Assembly (NCBI RefSeq): GCF_007565055.1
Contig: NC_044560.1
Coordinates: 44,473,030 to 44,537,029 of the forward strand
Direction: 5' to 3'
Source: Rhinopithecus roxellana
Lineage: Eukaryota; Chordata; Mammalia; Primates; Cercopithecidae
DNA length: 64,000 bases
The notes beneath the pieces were generated by a model that was given only the letters and a program-made list of their open reading frames with translations, was not told where the DNA came from and ran no database searches. A program made the position numbers and the translations under genes. Positions 53,367 to 63,742 of the stretch are shown in pieces; position 1 is the stretch's first letter, and each line of letters opens with the position of its first letter.

Positions 53367-53449
53367 TGTTACCCACTTGACTTCTGCTGCAAAGCATACT
53401 GGACAGTGGAAACAGATGGGGCCAACCTGATATGTCACTGCAATTTCTA

Positions 53450-53650
53450 ATGGTTACAGTGCCAGGTCCTGCATTAAGAGTTCCCTGTGCTTTATCTCAT
53501 TTAATCCTTGCAACAATCCTTCGAGAGTAACATTACCATTATGTCTGTTTTACAAATGTGAAAACAAATTTGGCCAGGAAAGTTTGCCCACCTATGAAGT
53601 GGAAGAGATAGAATTTAAACTTGGACTCCAGAGCTAGAGATTTTAATCAT
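53450..53650 (-). repeat. MIR SINE, reverse
   Basis: 'GTGCTTTATCTCATTTAATCC', 'CATTATGTCTGTTTTACAAA', 'GAATTTAAACTTGGACTCCAG'. Confidence 0.9.
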
Positions 53651-53654
53651 TATT

Positions 53655-53885
53655 CAAGTTGAGTATGTCTCATCCAACATGCTTGAGAGCAGAAATGTTT
53701 TGGATTTTGGAATATTTGCATTATATATATCCACTAGTTGACCATCCCAAATCTAAAAATTTGAAATCCAGCATGCTCCAAAATCTGAAACTTTTTGAGT
53801 GCCAACGTGACACTCACAGGAAATGCTCCCTGGAGCATTTTGGGTTTTGGATTTTCAGATTTGAGATGCTTAATCTGTATCATAT
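53655..53885. mobile_element. MER2-like (Tigger-related) palindromic MITE
   Basis: 'GTTGAGTATGTCTCATCC', 'ATGTTTTGGATTTTGGAATA', 'CCAAAATCTGAAACTTTTTG', 'GGAGCATTTTGGGTTTTGG', 'TTTCAGATTTGAGATGC'. The two halves are inverted versions of each other. Related to 32588-32690. The frames at 53659-54027 derive from it. Confidence 0.8.
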
Positions 53886-54522
53886 TGATGGTGAGGGCAC
53901 CAACAGGAAAGCACAGCTGCTCTTCTGCTAGATGAGGTCCAGGGGCCAAATGACAATGCACAGTAACTCTAGTATCAGTGTTTGTATCAGTGAAGATGCT
54001 TTTATCTCTGGGCAGCAGAAAATCCAACTAAAAATGGCTTAAACAATATTAGCTCACCAGTGAGAAGCCCCGGGGCAGGGAAGTTTTAGGGTTGGATGAT
54101 CAAGAGACTCAGTGACCTTAGCAAGGACCTAGGGCCCTTTTGTCTCTGTACTCTGAGGTCCACAGTGTTGGCTACACCCCAAGGCTTATCTCCTCCATCT
54201 TTGTAGGGCCCCTGTCATTAGCAATCAAGGGTATACGCTTCCCTCTTCTCACCTAGTAGCAAAGAGAGAGCCTGGCTTCCTATGGTTTTCCTCTTTAAGA
54301 CTAAGAAAAAGTGTCTTTCCTAAAAATGTTCCGTAAATTTCTCCTTCTTAATCATTGGCACAAAATGGCCTGCCTGTCCCTGAACCCGTCATTGGCAAGG
54401 AGGATTACTCCTACACACTCGGACTGGGGTAGAGTGGCCTTGTAGGACTCAATTGCAGTGTCCATTCACACAACCAATGCAGAATTAGGAGCTCAGTCAC
54501 AGGAGCTTCTGGGCAGCCTTAA
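53886..54522. other. unassigned, partly an unnamed dispersed repeat
   Basis: 54000-54420 has the look of an old interspersed element ('AAAAATGGCTTAAACAATAT', 'GCCTGGCTTCCTATGG'); shares the latter block with 51871-51910. Confidence 0.45.
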
Positions 54523-54524
54523 CA

Positions 54525-54712
54525 TTTGGAGCCTTAGTTCTGGAGTTAGTGACCTGGGTTTAAGGTTCCATTTTGTCACTTGCTGGCAAAGGACTTTGGG
54601 CAAGTTTCTTATCTTCTCCAAACCTTGAGTTTCTCCTCTGTAAAAGGGGAATTAATAGCTGCCAATTATATCCTTTAAAGATTACTTTAAACTTTTAAAA
54701 ATATGTGAGAGC
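54525..54712 (+). repeat. MIR SINE, forward
   Basis: 'GACCTGGGTTTAAGGTTCC', 'ACTTTGGGCAAGTTTCTTATC', 'GAGTTTCTCCTCTGTAAAAG'. Confidence 0.9.
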
Positions 54713-54714
54713 AG

Positions 54715-54958
54715 GCCAGACACAATGGCTCACTCTTGTAATCCCAGTGCTTTGGGAGGCTGAGGGAGGAGGATTGCTTGAGGCCAGGAGTTCAAGACCA
54801 GCCTGGGCAACATAGTGAGACCCACTACAAAAAATTAAAATTATAAAAAATTTAGAAATTAGTCAGGCCTGGTGGCACACACTTATTGCCCTAGGTTGCA
54901 GTGAGCTATGATTGCACCACTGTACTCTGCCTGAGGGACACAGCAAGGCCCTATCTCA
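54715..54958 (+). mobile_element. old Alu (AluJ-like), forward, with right-arm deletion
   Basis: 'CACAATGGCTCACTCTTG', 'GCTTGAGGCCAGGAGTTC', then a jump from 'GGCACACACTTATTGCCCTA' to 'GGTTGCAGTGAGCTATGATT', losing about 55 bases. Confidence 0.9.
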
Positions 54959-56307
54959 GCGTTGAGAACAGTGAGAGAAAAAGAGAAATTTAGAAACACT
55001 AGTCCAGCTAGAACAATAGAATGAGTTTGAACTAGAAGGCAAGAAATACCTGAGTTCACACCCTGGTTCTGCAGTCCCCTTACTGTTTAACTACGGACTG
55101 TCATTGCACAGCCTGTCACTGCAGATCATATAGCTTGGTGGCATCATCCTAGGGCCCACCTTTTCTGTCCTAATGATTATGTTACAAGGAGAAAGGCCTG
55201 AGCTTGACTGTGAATTACACACAACAAAGTACAAAGTACCACTGTAGTGAGTCTGGGAACAAAAGATAGTCTAAAGTAACTCAGTCTCAGAGTACTTGGT
55301 GAGATTTTTGCTAGATATGAGCTTAAAGAGATAGGCTTTGTTTATAGGCAATGGGAAGATGTGGCCAGCTTCTATTCAGAATGGAGTCAAACAGATCAGT
55401 GTTTTGTAATCACAGACTATGTACAGACTGTGTTATCTATTGTAAGAAACCAGAGATTGAAGGCCTGATAGTGAATGTCTTCAATAGTCCAAATTGGAGA
55501 GATGATGGGGGTCTAGACTTGCAGAGCAGTGATGGACAGGAGAGGCTACCTCACTATGAATAAGGGAGGCACAATCTGGTTGGGATAATTAATTGGCTGT
55601 GTGAGTAATGAAGCTAGGATGGCCTTGGGATATGTACATTGGGTGACTGGCTGGAGAGTTGGGAAGACTCTGAGATAGGGAGGAGGTCTGGTTGATTTGG
55701 AGGTGCATGTGGTTTGTCTAGGAAGCAGTTGGTTCTATGAGTCTAAAATTCAGACAAGGGGTCAGGGCTGAAGACACAGATCTGCCCACAAACCCTATGA
55801 AAAGAGAAGAGGTAAAGGAGAGAATAATTCCAAATACAGTACTAACATTTAGGGAGTTGGTAGAGGAAATGGTGCCAGCGAAAGAGAAGGCAATGTTAAG
55901 AGAAGTAGCAAGAGAACTGAGAGAGTATGGTTACTGAAGTTGAGCAGGTGGGGAGAGATTTTTCTGGAGGGAGGAGGGTTACATTTCAGAGACATTAAGT
56001 AGGATAAGCACCAACAAGGTCACTTCATGAGCTTCATCAGAGTAGTCAGTAGAACGTTGGGTGTAGAATCTAGATTGTCTGCAGATGGTCAGAGAGGGAA
56101 TGGGAAGTGAGATTATAAAGCCAGCGAATAGGAACGGTTGTTCCCAGAAGTCCTATCATAAAGGACAGAAGCCCATGAAGGCGGTGTGTTAAGCAGATGT
56201 AGGGTAAAGGGAAAGAACTTTATTAGGATGAGGAAGACTTGAGAGTAAGATTGAGGAAAGGCATGAAAAAAGATCCCTGAAGAAATCATAGAAGGTGATA
56301 GGAGGTA
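54959..56307. other. unassigned; 55640-56240 resembles an ancient dispersed repeat
   Basis: 55020-55080 has faint MIR bases. 55640-56240 is purine-rich with 'AACATTTAGGGAGTTGGTAG', 'GTGCCAGCGAAAGAGAAGG' and 'GAGAAGGATTGG'-like phrases of an old mammalian repeat I cannot name. Frames at 55351-55563 and 55737-55937 have no domains. Confidence 0.4.
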
Positions 56308-56548
56308 ATTAATAATAACAGTTAACCATTACTGCATTCATGGAAGGTGCTAAGCACTCTCTGTAGTGAGTTTTCACTTCCTAACTCATTTAATCCTTAG
56401 TATCACCCTGGAGGCAGGGACTATTGCTATTGTCTTCATTTGACAGAGGAAGAACCTAAAGTACAGACAGGCTTGGAAGTTCAAACTCAGGCAGTCTAGT
56501 TTCAGAGAACATGCTCTTAACCATTAGGCTGTACTGACCAGCTCTCTA
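56308..56548 (-). repeat. MIR SINE, reverse
   Basis: 'AATAACAGTTAACCATTACTG', 'ACTCATTTAATCCTTAGTATC', 'AGTTCAAACTCAGGCAGTC', 'CATGCTCTTAACCATTAGG'. Near full length. Confidence 0.92.
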
Positions 56549-56987
56549 AAAACATATCTAAGAGCATAAGTTAAGGTGCATGCTTTGTACAAGAAGTGGC
56601 TCATTACTTCCTTGAAGACAAGGCACAAGAAGATATTGATCAGTTTGGAGGCTGAGCATGTTCATACCTAATGGTCCCTACATCTCCTTATCTGGTAAAA
56701 TAGAACACCTATTGAGAGAAGGAGATGAAGACACAGGGCAGCTTAGCAGCCAAGGTTTGGAAGAGCCGCTGAGATTCTACTAGCATTAAACAAAAAGTTT
56801 TCTGAGTAAAGTCCTTTGACCTTAAAAAAAAGTATGATCCACTGAAGTGGATATGACAAGTGCCCAAACAACTGCAATCTGGGACAATATATGTGAAGGG
56901 ACATAATAGACAAAGGAAGTTAGTGGTATGAGGGTTCACCAAGGGAGACACTGTGTCAGGTTATGGGGTAGAAGGATAAAAAAGTCA
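56549..56987. other. unassigned sequence
   Basis: No feature recognised. Confidence 0.4.
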
Positions 56988-57289
56988 AGGCCTGGGCATG
57001 GTAGCTCATGTCTATAATCCCAGGGCTTTAGGAGGCCAGGGTGGGAGGATTGCTTGAGGCCAGAAATTTGAGACCAGACTGGGCAACATAGCAAAATACC
57101 ATCTCTTCAAAAATAAAAAAAATTAACCAGGTCTGTTAGTGCGTGCTTGTAGTCCTAGCCACTAGGGAGGCTGAGGTGGGAGGATTGCATGAGCCCAGGA
57201 GTTTGAGGCTGCAATGAGCTATGATGGTGCCACTGTACTCTAGCCTGGGTGATAGAGCAAGATCCTGTCTCTGGGGAAGAAAAAAAATT
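56988..57289 (+). mobile_element. old Alu (AluJ-like), forward
   Basis: 'GCCTGGGCATGGTAGCTC', 'GCTTGAGGCCAGAAATTTG', 'CATGAGCCCAGGAGTTTGAG', tail 'GAAGAAAAAAAATTG'. Confidence 0.92.
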
Positions 57290-58489
57290 GACAGCAGATA
57301 ATTCAATGTCTGACTCATAACAGGCTCCTAAGCAACATTAATTCCATTCTATTGTGAAAGGACAATCTCAATCCCCTCCCTAGTCTAACCTCAATAATGT
57401 GTATGTATAGTACAGTTTTGTGTAATGCTGATATTTTTTGTATTGTTTTAAAGACACACCTTTTCTGTTGAAGACCTAGGACAAGATCATTCTCTGTGAG
57501 AGCATGGAGCCATGTCCTGTGTAATTTTTGGATAAAGATAGAGCATAAGAGACAGGAAACCAGAATTTAGAACGTACAGGTTTAGGCAGTCAGGGAGACA
57601 AGGAAGGGGATAGCTGTTTTCATTTGGTTCTTTCTCTCTGGGATCTGGATGTTAAAGAGTTTACAAGTGGCGAGAGAGAGATGGCTTCTGCTCCAGGGTG
57701 AGGTCTGAGAACCAGGCAGAGGTGCACTATAGGGGCTCTTGGACTGAGTAGACCATATCTTATAAGCCAGATTCTATGGCTATCTGCCATTCTTTGGTGT
57801 GATTTTTCTTTTATTCTTATCGGCCTTAAGGAAAAGTGTGCTTGAATGTGCCATCTTTGCTAGTGAGACTTAGGGGACAACTTCTGTCTTGGCCCACTTT
57901 TGGGCTTCAGCATCAAAGAGCCAGCAACACCTCATGTGGTCAGTGTGGTGGTACAGTGATATTAGTAGAACCTCCAAGGGAAGGAGATCAGCCACCAACA
58001 GTGGCCAGCATCCTCTCCCTCTGTGAAGAGTTTTCTTCCATTACTTGTCTTGGATGGCCATTGTATTAAGGAATCAGAGGGGTCTCATGATCGGTGATTA
58101 GTAGAATCTTGGTTGGAGCAGCCCATGGCCCATGACTGGAGATTTCAGTATCCAACAGGAAGTGGACAAGAGATCAGAGCTTTAGCAAATGGTTTAAGAG
58201 CCAGCACAGGACTTCCATTCTAGGAGGCAGCCAGAATACAAAACATAAATTCCAGAGAAAAGGCACAGTTCATTGGGAATGGCAGGTAAGGGGAGGGCAA
58301 GTTTGCAACTCAACTGCTTTGTTCAGAACACTCTAGAAAATAATTTATCAATTCTAGACTTTGTCTTCTACAGGGAACAAGGCTGAAAGTTCCCTCCATA
58401 GTCAGTGGAAACTACATGAGTTTCCTCCTCCTGTCCCTTAGTGCTCTGAGAAGCTACCTTCCACAGGTGTCTTGGGAAGGTAGTTTCTA
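57290..58489. other. unassigned 1.2-kb stretch
   Basis: No transposon I can name; might be internal LTR-retroelement sequence. The 77-codon frame at 57836-58069 has no domain. Confidence 0.4.
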
Positions 58490-58770
58490 AACTGTGGGCC
58501 ATGGAACCCCTGGAATTTGTGGGAATATCTCAGGGACCATTAGGTGAAAATGGGAAGAGAAATGGGCCGACCTCAGGCATTCATCACCTTGACCCCAGGA
58601 AGTTCCACTTTCCTCTGTTTCGATCAGTGCCTAGAAGAGAGTCTGGCACAAAACAGGCACTCAATAAATGAATTAATGTTTTAGATATTTCAGTTCTTCA
58701 TAAGTTTTCATTTGATTAAAGGATTCCACCACTGAAAGTGTATGAAAGCTACTGCATTAGAACATTTTTA
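58490..58770. mobile_element. hAT-Charlie MITE fossil interrupted by an L2/MIR-type 3' end
   Basis: Left 'AAACTGTGGGCCATGGAACCC' and 'TCTCAGGGACCATTAGG' resemble a Charlie MITE ('CTCAAACTGTGGTCC..GACCCCTGG'). 58622-58676 ('GTGCCTAGAAGAGAGTCTGG', 'GGCACTCAATAAATGAATTA') is the 3' end of an L2-type element. Confidence 0.5.
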
Positions 58771-59069
58771 GGGCCGGGCGCGGTGGCTCAAGCCTGTAAT
58801 CCCAGCACTTTGGGAGGCCGAGACGGGTGGATCACAAGGTCAGGAGATCGAGACCATCCTGGCTAATACGGTGAAACCCCGTCTCTACTAAAAAAATACA
58901 AAAAACTAGCCGGGCGACGAGGCGGGCGCCTGTAGTCCCAGCTACTCGGGAGGCTGAGACAGGAGAATGGCGAGAACCTGGGAGGCGGAGCTTGCAGTGA
59001 GCTGAGAGCCGGCCACTGCACTCCAGCCTGGGCGACAGAGCAAGACTCCGTCTCAAAAAAAAAAAAAAA
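58771..59069 (+). mobile_element. young AluYR-type Alu, forward
   Basis: 'GGCTCAAGCCTGTAATCC', 'AAAACTAGCCGGGCGACGAGG' (in pieces), 'GCTGAGAGCCGGCCACTG'; poly(A) 59055-59069. ATTTTTAG flanks both sides. Same sub-branch as 7246-7551. Opposed frames at 58832-59126 are Alu translations. Confidence 0.95.
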
Positions 59070-59379
59070 GAAGATTTTTAGAAGAAGACATCCATCCATA
59101 CGAGAAGAACTAGAGCAAAGACTCATCTGAAGGTCTCCTCACTTGAGTTCAAAAACCATCTTGGTCTCTTGATTAAGAAAAAGAATAATCAGAGGAGTTT
59201 ATATATTTTAATCCCCTCCCATGCCTGCACCAGACCTTGATGACAGAGAAGTGAATTTATCCGAGTGACATTCTTGAGGAATTTTTTTTTCATTTTTGGA
59301 GAAACATATTCTTTTGATTCTTATATGGTTATATACTTTATTTCCATGAAGGACAAGAATACAATAACATTCATGATAC
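59070..59379. other. unassigned sequence
   Basis: No feature recognised. Confidence 0.4.
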
Positions 59380-59446
59380 TGTGAGCCAGGTGTTTTCACA
59401 CATTATGTCATATAATTTTTACTAGAATCTTCTCAGGTGGATATGA

Positions 59447-59494
<48 letters not shown>

Positions 59495-59930
59495 AGACAG
59501 AGTCTCACTCTGTTGCCCAGGCTGGAGTGCAGTGGTGTCATCTCAGCTCACTACAACCTCGCCTCCCAGGTTCAAGCAATTCTCCTGTTTCAGCCTTCTG
59601 AGCAGCTGGGATTACAGGCATCTGCCACCACACCCAGCTAATTTTCGTATTTTTTACTAGAGATGGGGTTTTGCCATGTTGGCCAGGCTGGTCTTGAACT
59701 CCTGACCTCAAGTGATCTGCCCATCTCAGCCTCCCAAAGTGCTGGGATTACAGGTGTGAGCCACTGTGCCTGGCCTTTATTTTTTTTTCTTTAAATGAGG
59801 CAATCAAGGCACAGACACAGAAAGATAAAGTAACTTGCCCAGGATCACACAGAGAGGTAAACCCAGTATCTGCACTCACATCTGCCTGACTCTAGCAGAT
59901 ATGCACTTTTCATCCCGGCTTTTATTGCAG
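59380..59930 (-). repeat. MIR SINE, reverse, split by an AluS
   Basis: Left 'CACACATTATGTCATATAAT' and 'GAATCTTCTCAGGTGGATATG'; right of the Alu 'TCTTTAAATGAGGCAATCAAGG', 'GTAACTTGCCCAGGATCACAC', 'CTGCCTGACTCTAGCAG' (in pieces). One MIR in order. Confidence 0.88.
59453..59776 (-). mobile_element. AluS-like, reverse, 42-base poly(T)
   Basis: Poly(T) 59452-59493, 'GAGACAGAGTCTCACTC', 'GGTCTTGAACTCCTGACCTC', end 'CACTGTGCCTGGCC'. Confidence 0.94.
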
Positions 59931-60389
59931 CAGCAAGAGTGATTTTGGGTATTTATGAGAGTTAACTCATTTCTAAGAACTGCAGAGAACTGAGAACTAT
60001 TACTAAAGCTGGATACATAATCCCTTGCTCTAATACTCTTTCATTCAATAGGCTGGATACTTACCTGCTTAAAGTGCTGAAAGGTGAAGCAGGCCTGGAG
60101 ACGCAAGTACGGATTGCTCATTTCTGGCCACACCTATCCATTGGTAATTTTGTGGTAGTGCACCTGGATAGGCACCCTTGAGAAAAAAATCAGAGTTGGG
60201 AGGCAGGAAAACACATGGAACAAGAAAGGTGAGCGCTTAGAGAAGCAGAGCACTCTCTTTGTCAGGCAGAACCGGGCAGCAGGGGGAAATGCTGGCCTTG
60301 AAGCAGGCAGGGAGAGGGTTGTTCCTCTTCCCTCAGAGACCCTTGGATTTTCCTGTTGGTTTAACTCCTGGGGACAGGTGGGGTGGAGC
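59931..60389. other. unassigned sequence
   Basis: No feature recognised. Confidence 0.4.
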
Positions 60390-60600
60390 GAATAAGGGCT
60401 TTGGAGCCAGCTGAATTTGTTTGAAATCCTGGCTCTACCTTAATCATGGATTGGTCTTAGGCAAATTACTTAATCCGTCCAAACCTCAGTTTTATCTTTC
60501 ATAATATGAGGATAATAATGTTTCCTCTTTTAGTTATTGTGAAGAATAATGACATAATAAGTTAGCATGCATGGCATAAAATAGATATTCTGTAAATAGT
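60390..60600 (+). repeat. MIR SINE, forward
   Basis: 'GGGCTTTGGAGCCAGCTGAA', 'GAAATCCTGGCTCTACCTTA', 'TCTTAGGCAAATTACTTAATC', 'AACCTCAGTTTTATCTTTC'. Confidence 0.92.
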
Positions 60601-60803
60601 TTCCTCACTCTTTCTTTTCATATTCTGTCCCCCATCCCCACTTCAAATACTGACCACAAGTTTGCTTCTAGTGCTGTAATTTCCAGGTTTGTTTCTAGAA
60701 AGCTGACTGAGAGGAACCTTTCTGGTTGCCCTCAGGAGTGTGTTCAATCTTAAAAATGGGAAGGAATATGATGGGCATTTGAATCAGCAAAAATCCAGTC
60801 AAG

Positions 60804-61102
60804 GCCGGGTGCGGTGGCTCACGCCTATGATCCTAGCACTTTTGGAGGCTGGAGTGCAGTGGCATGATCTCCACTCACTGCAAGCTCCGCCTCCCAGGTT
60901 CAGGCCATTCTCCTGCCTCAGCCTCCCGAGTAGCTGGGACTACAGGCGCCCGCTACCACGCCTGGCTAATCTTTTTGTATTTTTAGTAGAGACGGGGTTT
61001 CACTGTGTTAGCCAGGATGGTCTTGATCTCCTGACCTCGTGATCTGCCCACCTCGGCCTCCCAAAGTGCTGGGATTACAGGCGTGAGCCACCATGCCCGG
61101 CC
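60804..61102. mobile_element. rearranged inverted Alu pair (forward start fused to reverse Alu)
   Basis: 60804-60850 is the first 47 bases of a forward Alu ('GGCCGGGTGCGGTGGCTC' to 'TTTTGGAGGCTGG'); without any tail it passes into a reverse AluY at 'GGCTGGAGTGCAGTGGCATG', running to 'CACCATGCCCGGCC' at 61102. Junction homology is AGGCTG, common to 'GGGAGGCTGAGG' (forward) and 'CCAGGCTGGAG' (reverse). The ends are complementary and can fold. The 100-codon frame at 60740-61042 spans this fusion. Confidence 0.9.
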
Positions 61103-61104
61103 GA

Positions 61105-62130
61105 CAGTCCCCAAAATCTTAACTTATTCCAGCATCATCTTAGAAGTCCAAAGTCCAATGTCTCATTTGAGATTCAAGGAAAGTTCCTTGTAGCTATGAG
61201 CCTATAAAATCAAAACCAAGTTATTTATTCTCAAGAAACAATGGTTGTGCAGGCATTGGGTAAACATTCTCATTCTAAAAGGGAGAAATCAGCCAAAAGA
61301 AAGGGGTAACAGACTCCATGCAAGGCTGAAATTCAGGAGGACAGACATTAAATCTTGACTCCATGTGCTGTCATCTTATACTCCATGTGCTGCTCCGTGC
61401 GCACACTGGGGTAGGAGTTGGGCCCCAAGGGCCTCAGGCAGCCCCACCCCTATGACTTTGCTGAGTGCAGCCCACGTGGGTGCTCATAGGGATTGGAGTT
61501 CAGTGCCAGAAGCTTTCCAGGTGGGCTTTGCGTCCTGCCAGTGACCCCATAGTTCTAGGATCCTGGTGGTAGTCCCGTTCCCATGGCTCCACTAGACATT
61601 GTCCTAGCGGGGAGTCTCTGCAGCAACTCTGAGCCCACACTTCTGCTGGGCATTGTTCTAGTGGGGGCCCTTTATGGTGGCTCTGTCCCTGCGACAAGTC
61701 TCTGCCGGGCCCCTTTTGAATCCTTTGGAATCTGGGTGGAGGCTGTCAAGCCTCCACACCTCTCACTTTCTGCAAGCCTGTAGAATGAATACCATGTAGA
61801 TGCCACCAAGGTTTACAATTTATACTTTCTGGAGCTGCAGCACTAGCCGCAAACCACAGCAAACTCCTTTCAACCAAAAGAGGGATGGTGATGGGAGTGG
61901 GACTGGGGGAGGTCTAAATGATTGGTGGAAGAATTGAACACATAATAGTAAGAACACACATTTATCTGGCTCTTAACCACATGCTGTCAGGATTCTTGCT
62001 CTCTGTAGTCTCCAGTTTTCTGCATATTGGGTTCATTAGCTTTTCCTGCAGATTAGCTTTCTTGGCTTAGTGGAAATTCTGGCTACTAACAGTTTCCAAA
62101 TTTCACACTTCTTTCTACCACCAGAAAAAG
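61105..62130. mobile_element. MaLR internal-like sequence (THE1/MST-type), probable
   Basis: 'AAGTCCAAAGTCCAATGTC', 'ATGAGCCTATAAAATCAAAA', 'GTGCAGGCATTGGGTAAACA', 'CCCACCCCTATGACTTTGC', 'GGCTCCACTAGACATTGTCC', 'CTGGAGCTGCAGCACTAGCC' follow a common primate internal element usually seen with MaLR LTRs, here apparently antisense. Non-coding. Identity is from memory only. Frames at 61500-61783 lie within it. Confidence 0.5.
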
Positions 62131-62764
62131 ATCGAACCACCTCCTCTCTCATTGGTGTAAAAAAAATATTCCAAAGGACAGCCTTATAAACAAAAAAGAA
62201 AAAAAAAAATCAAGGGACTCAGCTTGAGTAATTTGCTTACCCATGGTGCACCTAGCTATGAACTGAAAGGGGTTTTGCAAGAATATGGTGACAGTCACTC
62301 AGAAGGGTAGATGTTGTTGGAGTAGGAGGATTTCCTAGAATAAAAGGAATTCTGTTCCTAGAATAAAAGAAAAGGTACTAGGCAGATAATATGATAGAAG
62401 TCTCCTACAAAATGTGTAAATCCCACAAATGTATGCTGGGTTGATCACACTCAAACTAGAATTTCTCAAACCAGGAAATGACCACATTCTACAGGTGAGA
62501 TGTCCTATTTAAATATTGTTGGGCTATTTTATAGATGTTCTGGTTGAATATTCCTGAGACATATTATTGGGCTATTTAAATTCTTGGGGTGCGAGTTTCC
62601 AGGGATGCATGTTATTTCTGTGGGGAAGGTTACCTCATCCAAGTGATGAGTGAACTAGATATGTCCATGACAATATGCCTTGTGAGTCACATGGCCTTTG
62701 CTTACCATGACAATGGATTAGAGAGGCAAACTGACACAAGGCTGGGACACCACTGTCTGGCCAG
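62131..62764. other. unassigned sequence
   Basis: 'TTGGGCTATTT' occurs twice (62518 and 62567), a weak local repeat. No coding feature. Confidence 0.4.
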
Positions 62765-62985
62765 TGGCCTGTGATCAATCATTCATCTATACATCGATTC
62801 AACAAATACATATTGAGTGACAGACACTATCCTAGGCACCAGCATATAGTGTTCCTGCCTTCATGAACCTTACATTCAAATGGGAAGACAGGTAATAAAT
62901 GTACACATGTTATGTGTCATAAAGAATGTAAACCAGCGTAAGAGAATAGAGTGACTCACGTAGCCTGACCCTGAAAGATAAGACG
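62765..62985. repeat. old dispersed repeat of the 'TTCAACAAATA..ATTGAGTG' type
   Basis: 'CGATTCAACAAATACATATTG', 'CTATCCTAGGCACCAGCATA', 'CTGCCTTCATGAACCTTACAT' match a frequent ancient mammalian repeat that I do not name. Confidence 0.5.
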
Positions 62986-63534
62986 GGTGATCAGATTTCT
63001 GAAAGTGGGCTCTGGGAGGCTGAGTTGGTAAGCTGTGAAACCTTAGATAGCCTTAAGATAAGAAGCCCTCAGATTGGGTCAAGTTGTGGCATAAAGTAAG
63101 CAGGAGAAATTTCTCCAGGGAAGGATGTTGAGATAAAGTAGAAACGAGAAGCACAAGCAGTTCCCAGAGTTGGAAGGAGAAGCCTCAATTCAGTCTCAAC
63201 TGAAGTCCCGATTCTCTCATCACTCGGGTTCAAATCCCAGGAGGAGCAGCTTAGATGTCCACCAGAAGTAGTGGCTGGCACAGCTGACACTGGCTCAAGA
63301 GCTGATTGTGAGCACCTCTTCTCAAGTCTGTGTTCAGGGACATGATGGAGGCAGCTTGAAATTGGCCATGGAGGGAGGATTTACACTATGGAAATTGGCA
63401 AACACTACAGCAGTGGCATTCATAGCTGCACCGCCAACCCCTAGTACAGAGTCCACCACACAGTTAGCTTGGCAAGTATTCATACACAGAATGTAGATGT
63501 TTAGTTACTGAATGATTGAATTGGTATCTGTAGA
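62986..63534. other. unassigned sequence
   Basis: Opposed short frames (63069-63290, 63308-63496) have no domains. No RNA or coding feature. Confidence 0.4.
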
Positions 63535-63742
63535 TTACCAGTAGTTAACACCACAGGCTGTATGTTATGTACCAGGAATTGTGTTAAGTATTTTATATAC
63601 ATTCTCTCATTTTATCCTACTACAACTCCTTGAGGCACAACTGTCACCCCCATTTTATAGATAAGGAAACAGAGGCACATAGAGATCAAATGAGTTCCCC
63701 AGAGCCACATCACTAGTAAGTAGCAGGTCAGGGATGAATGAG
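63535..63742 (-). repeat. MIR SINE, reverse
   Basis: 'GTACCAGGAATTGTGTTAAG', 'CTCATTTTATCCTACTACAAC', 'CCCATTTTATAGATAAGGAA', 'CATCACTAGTAAGTAGCAGG'. Confidence 0.93.
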
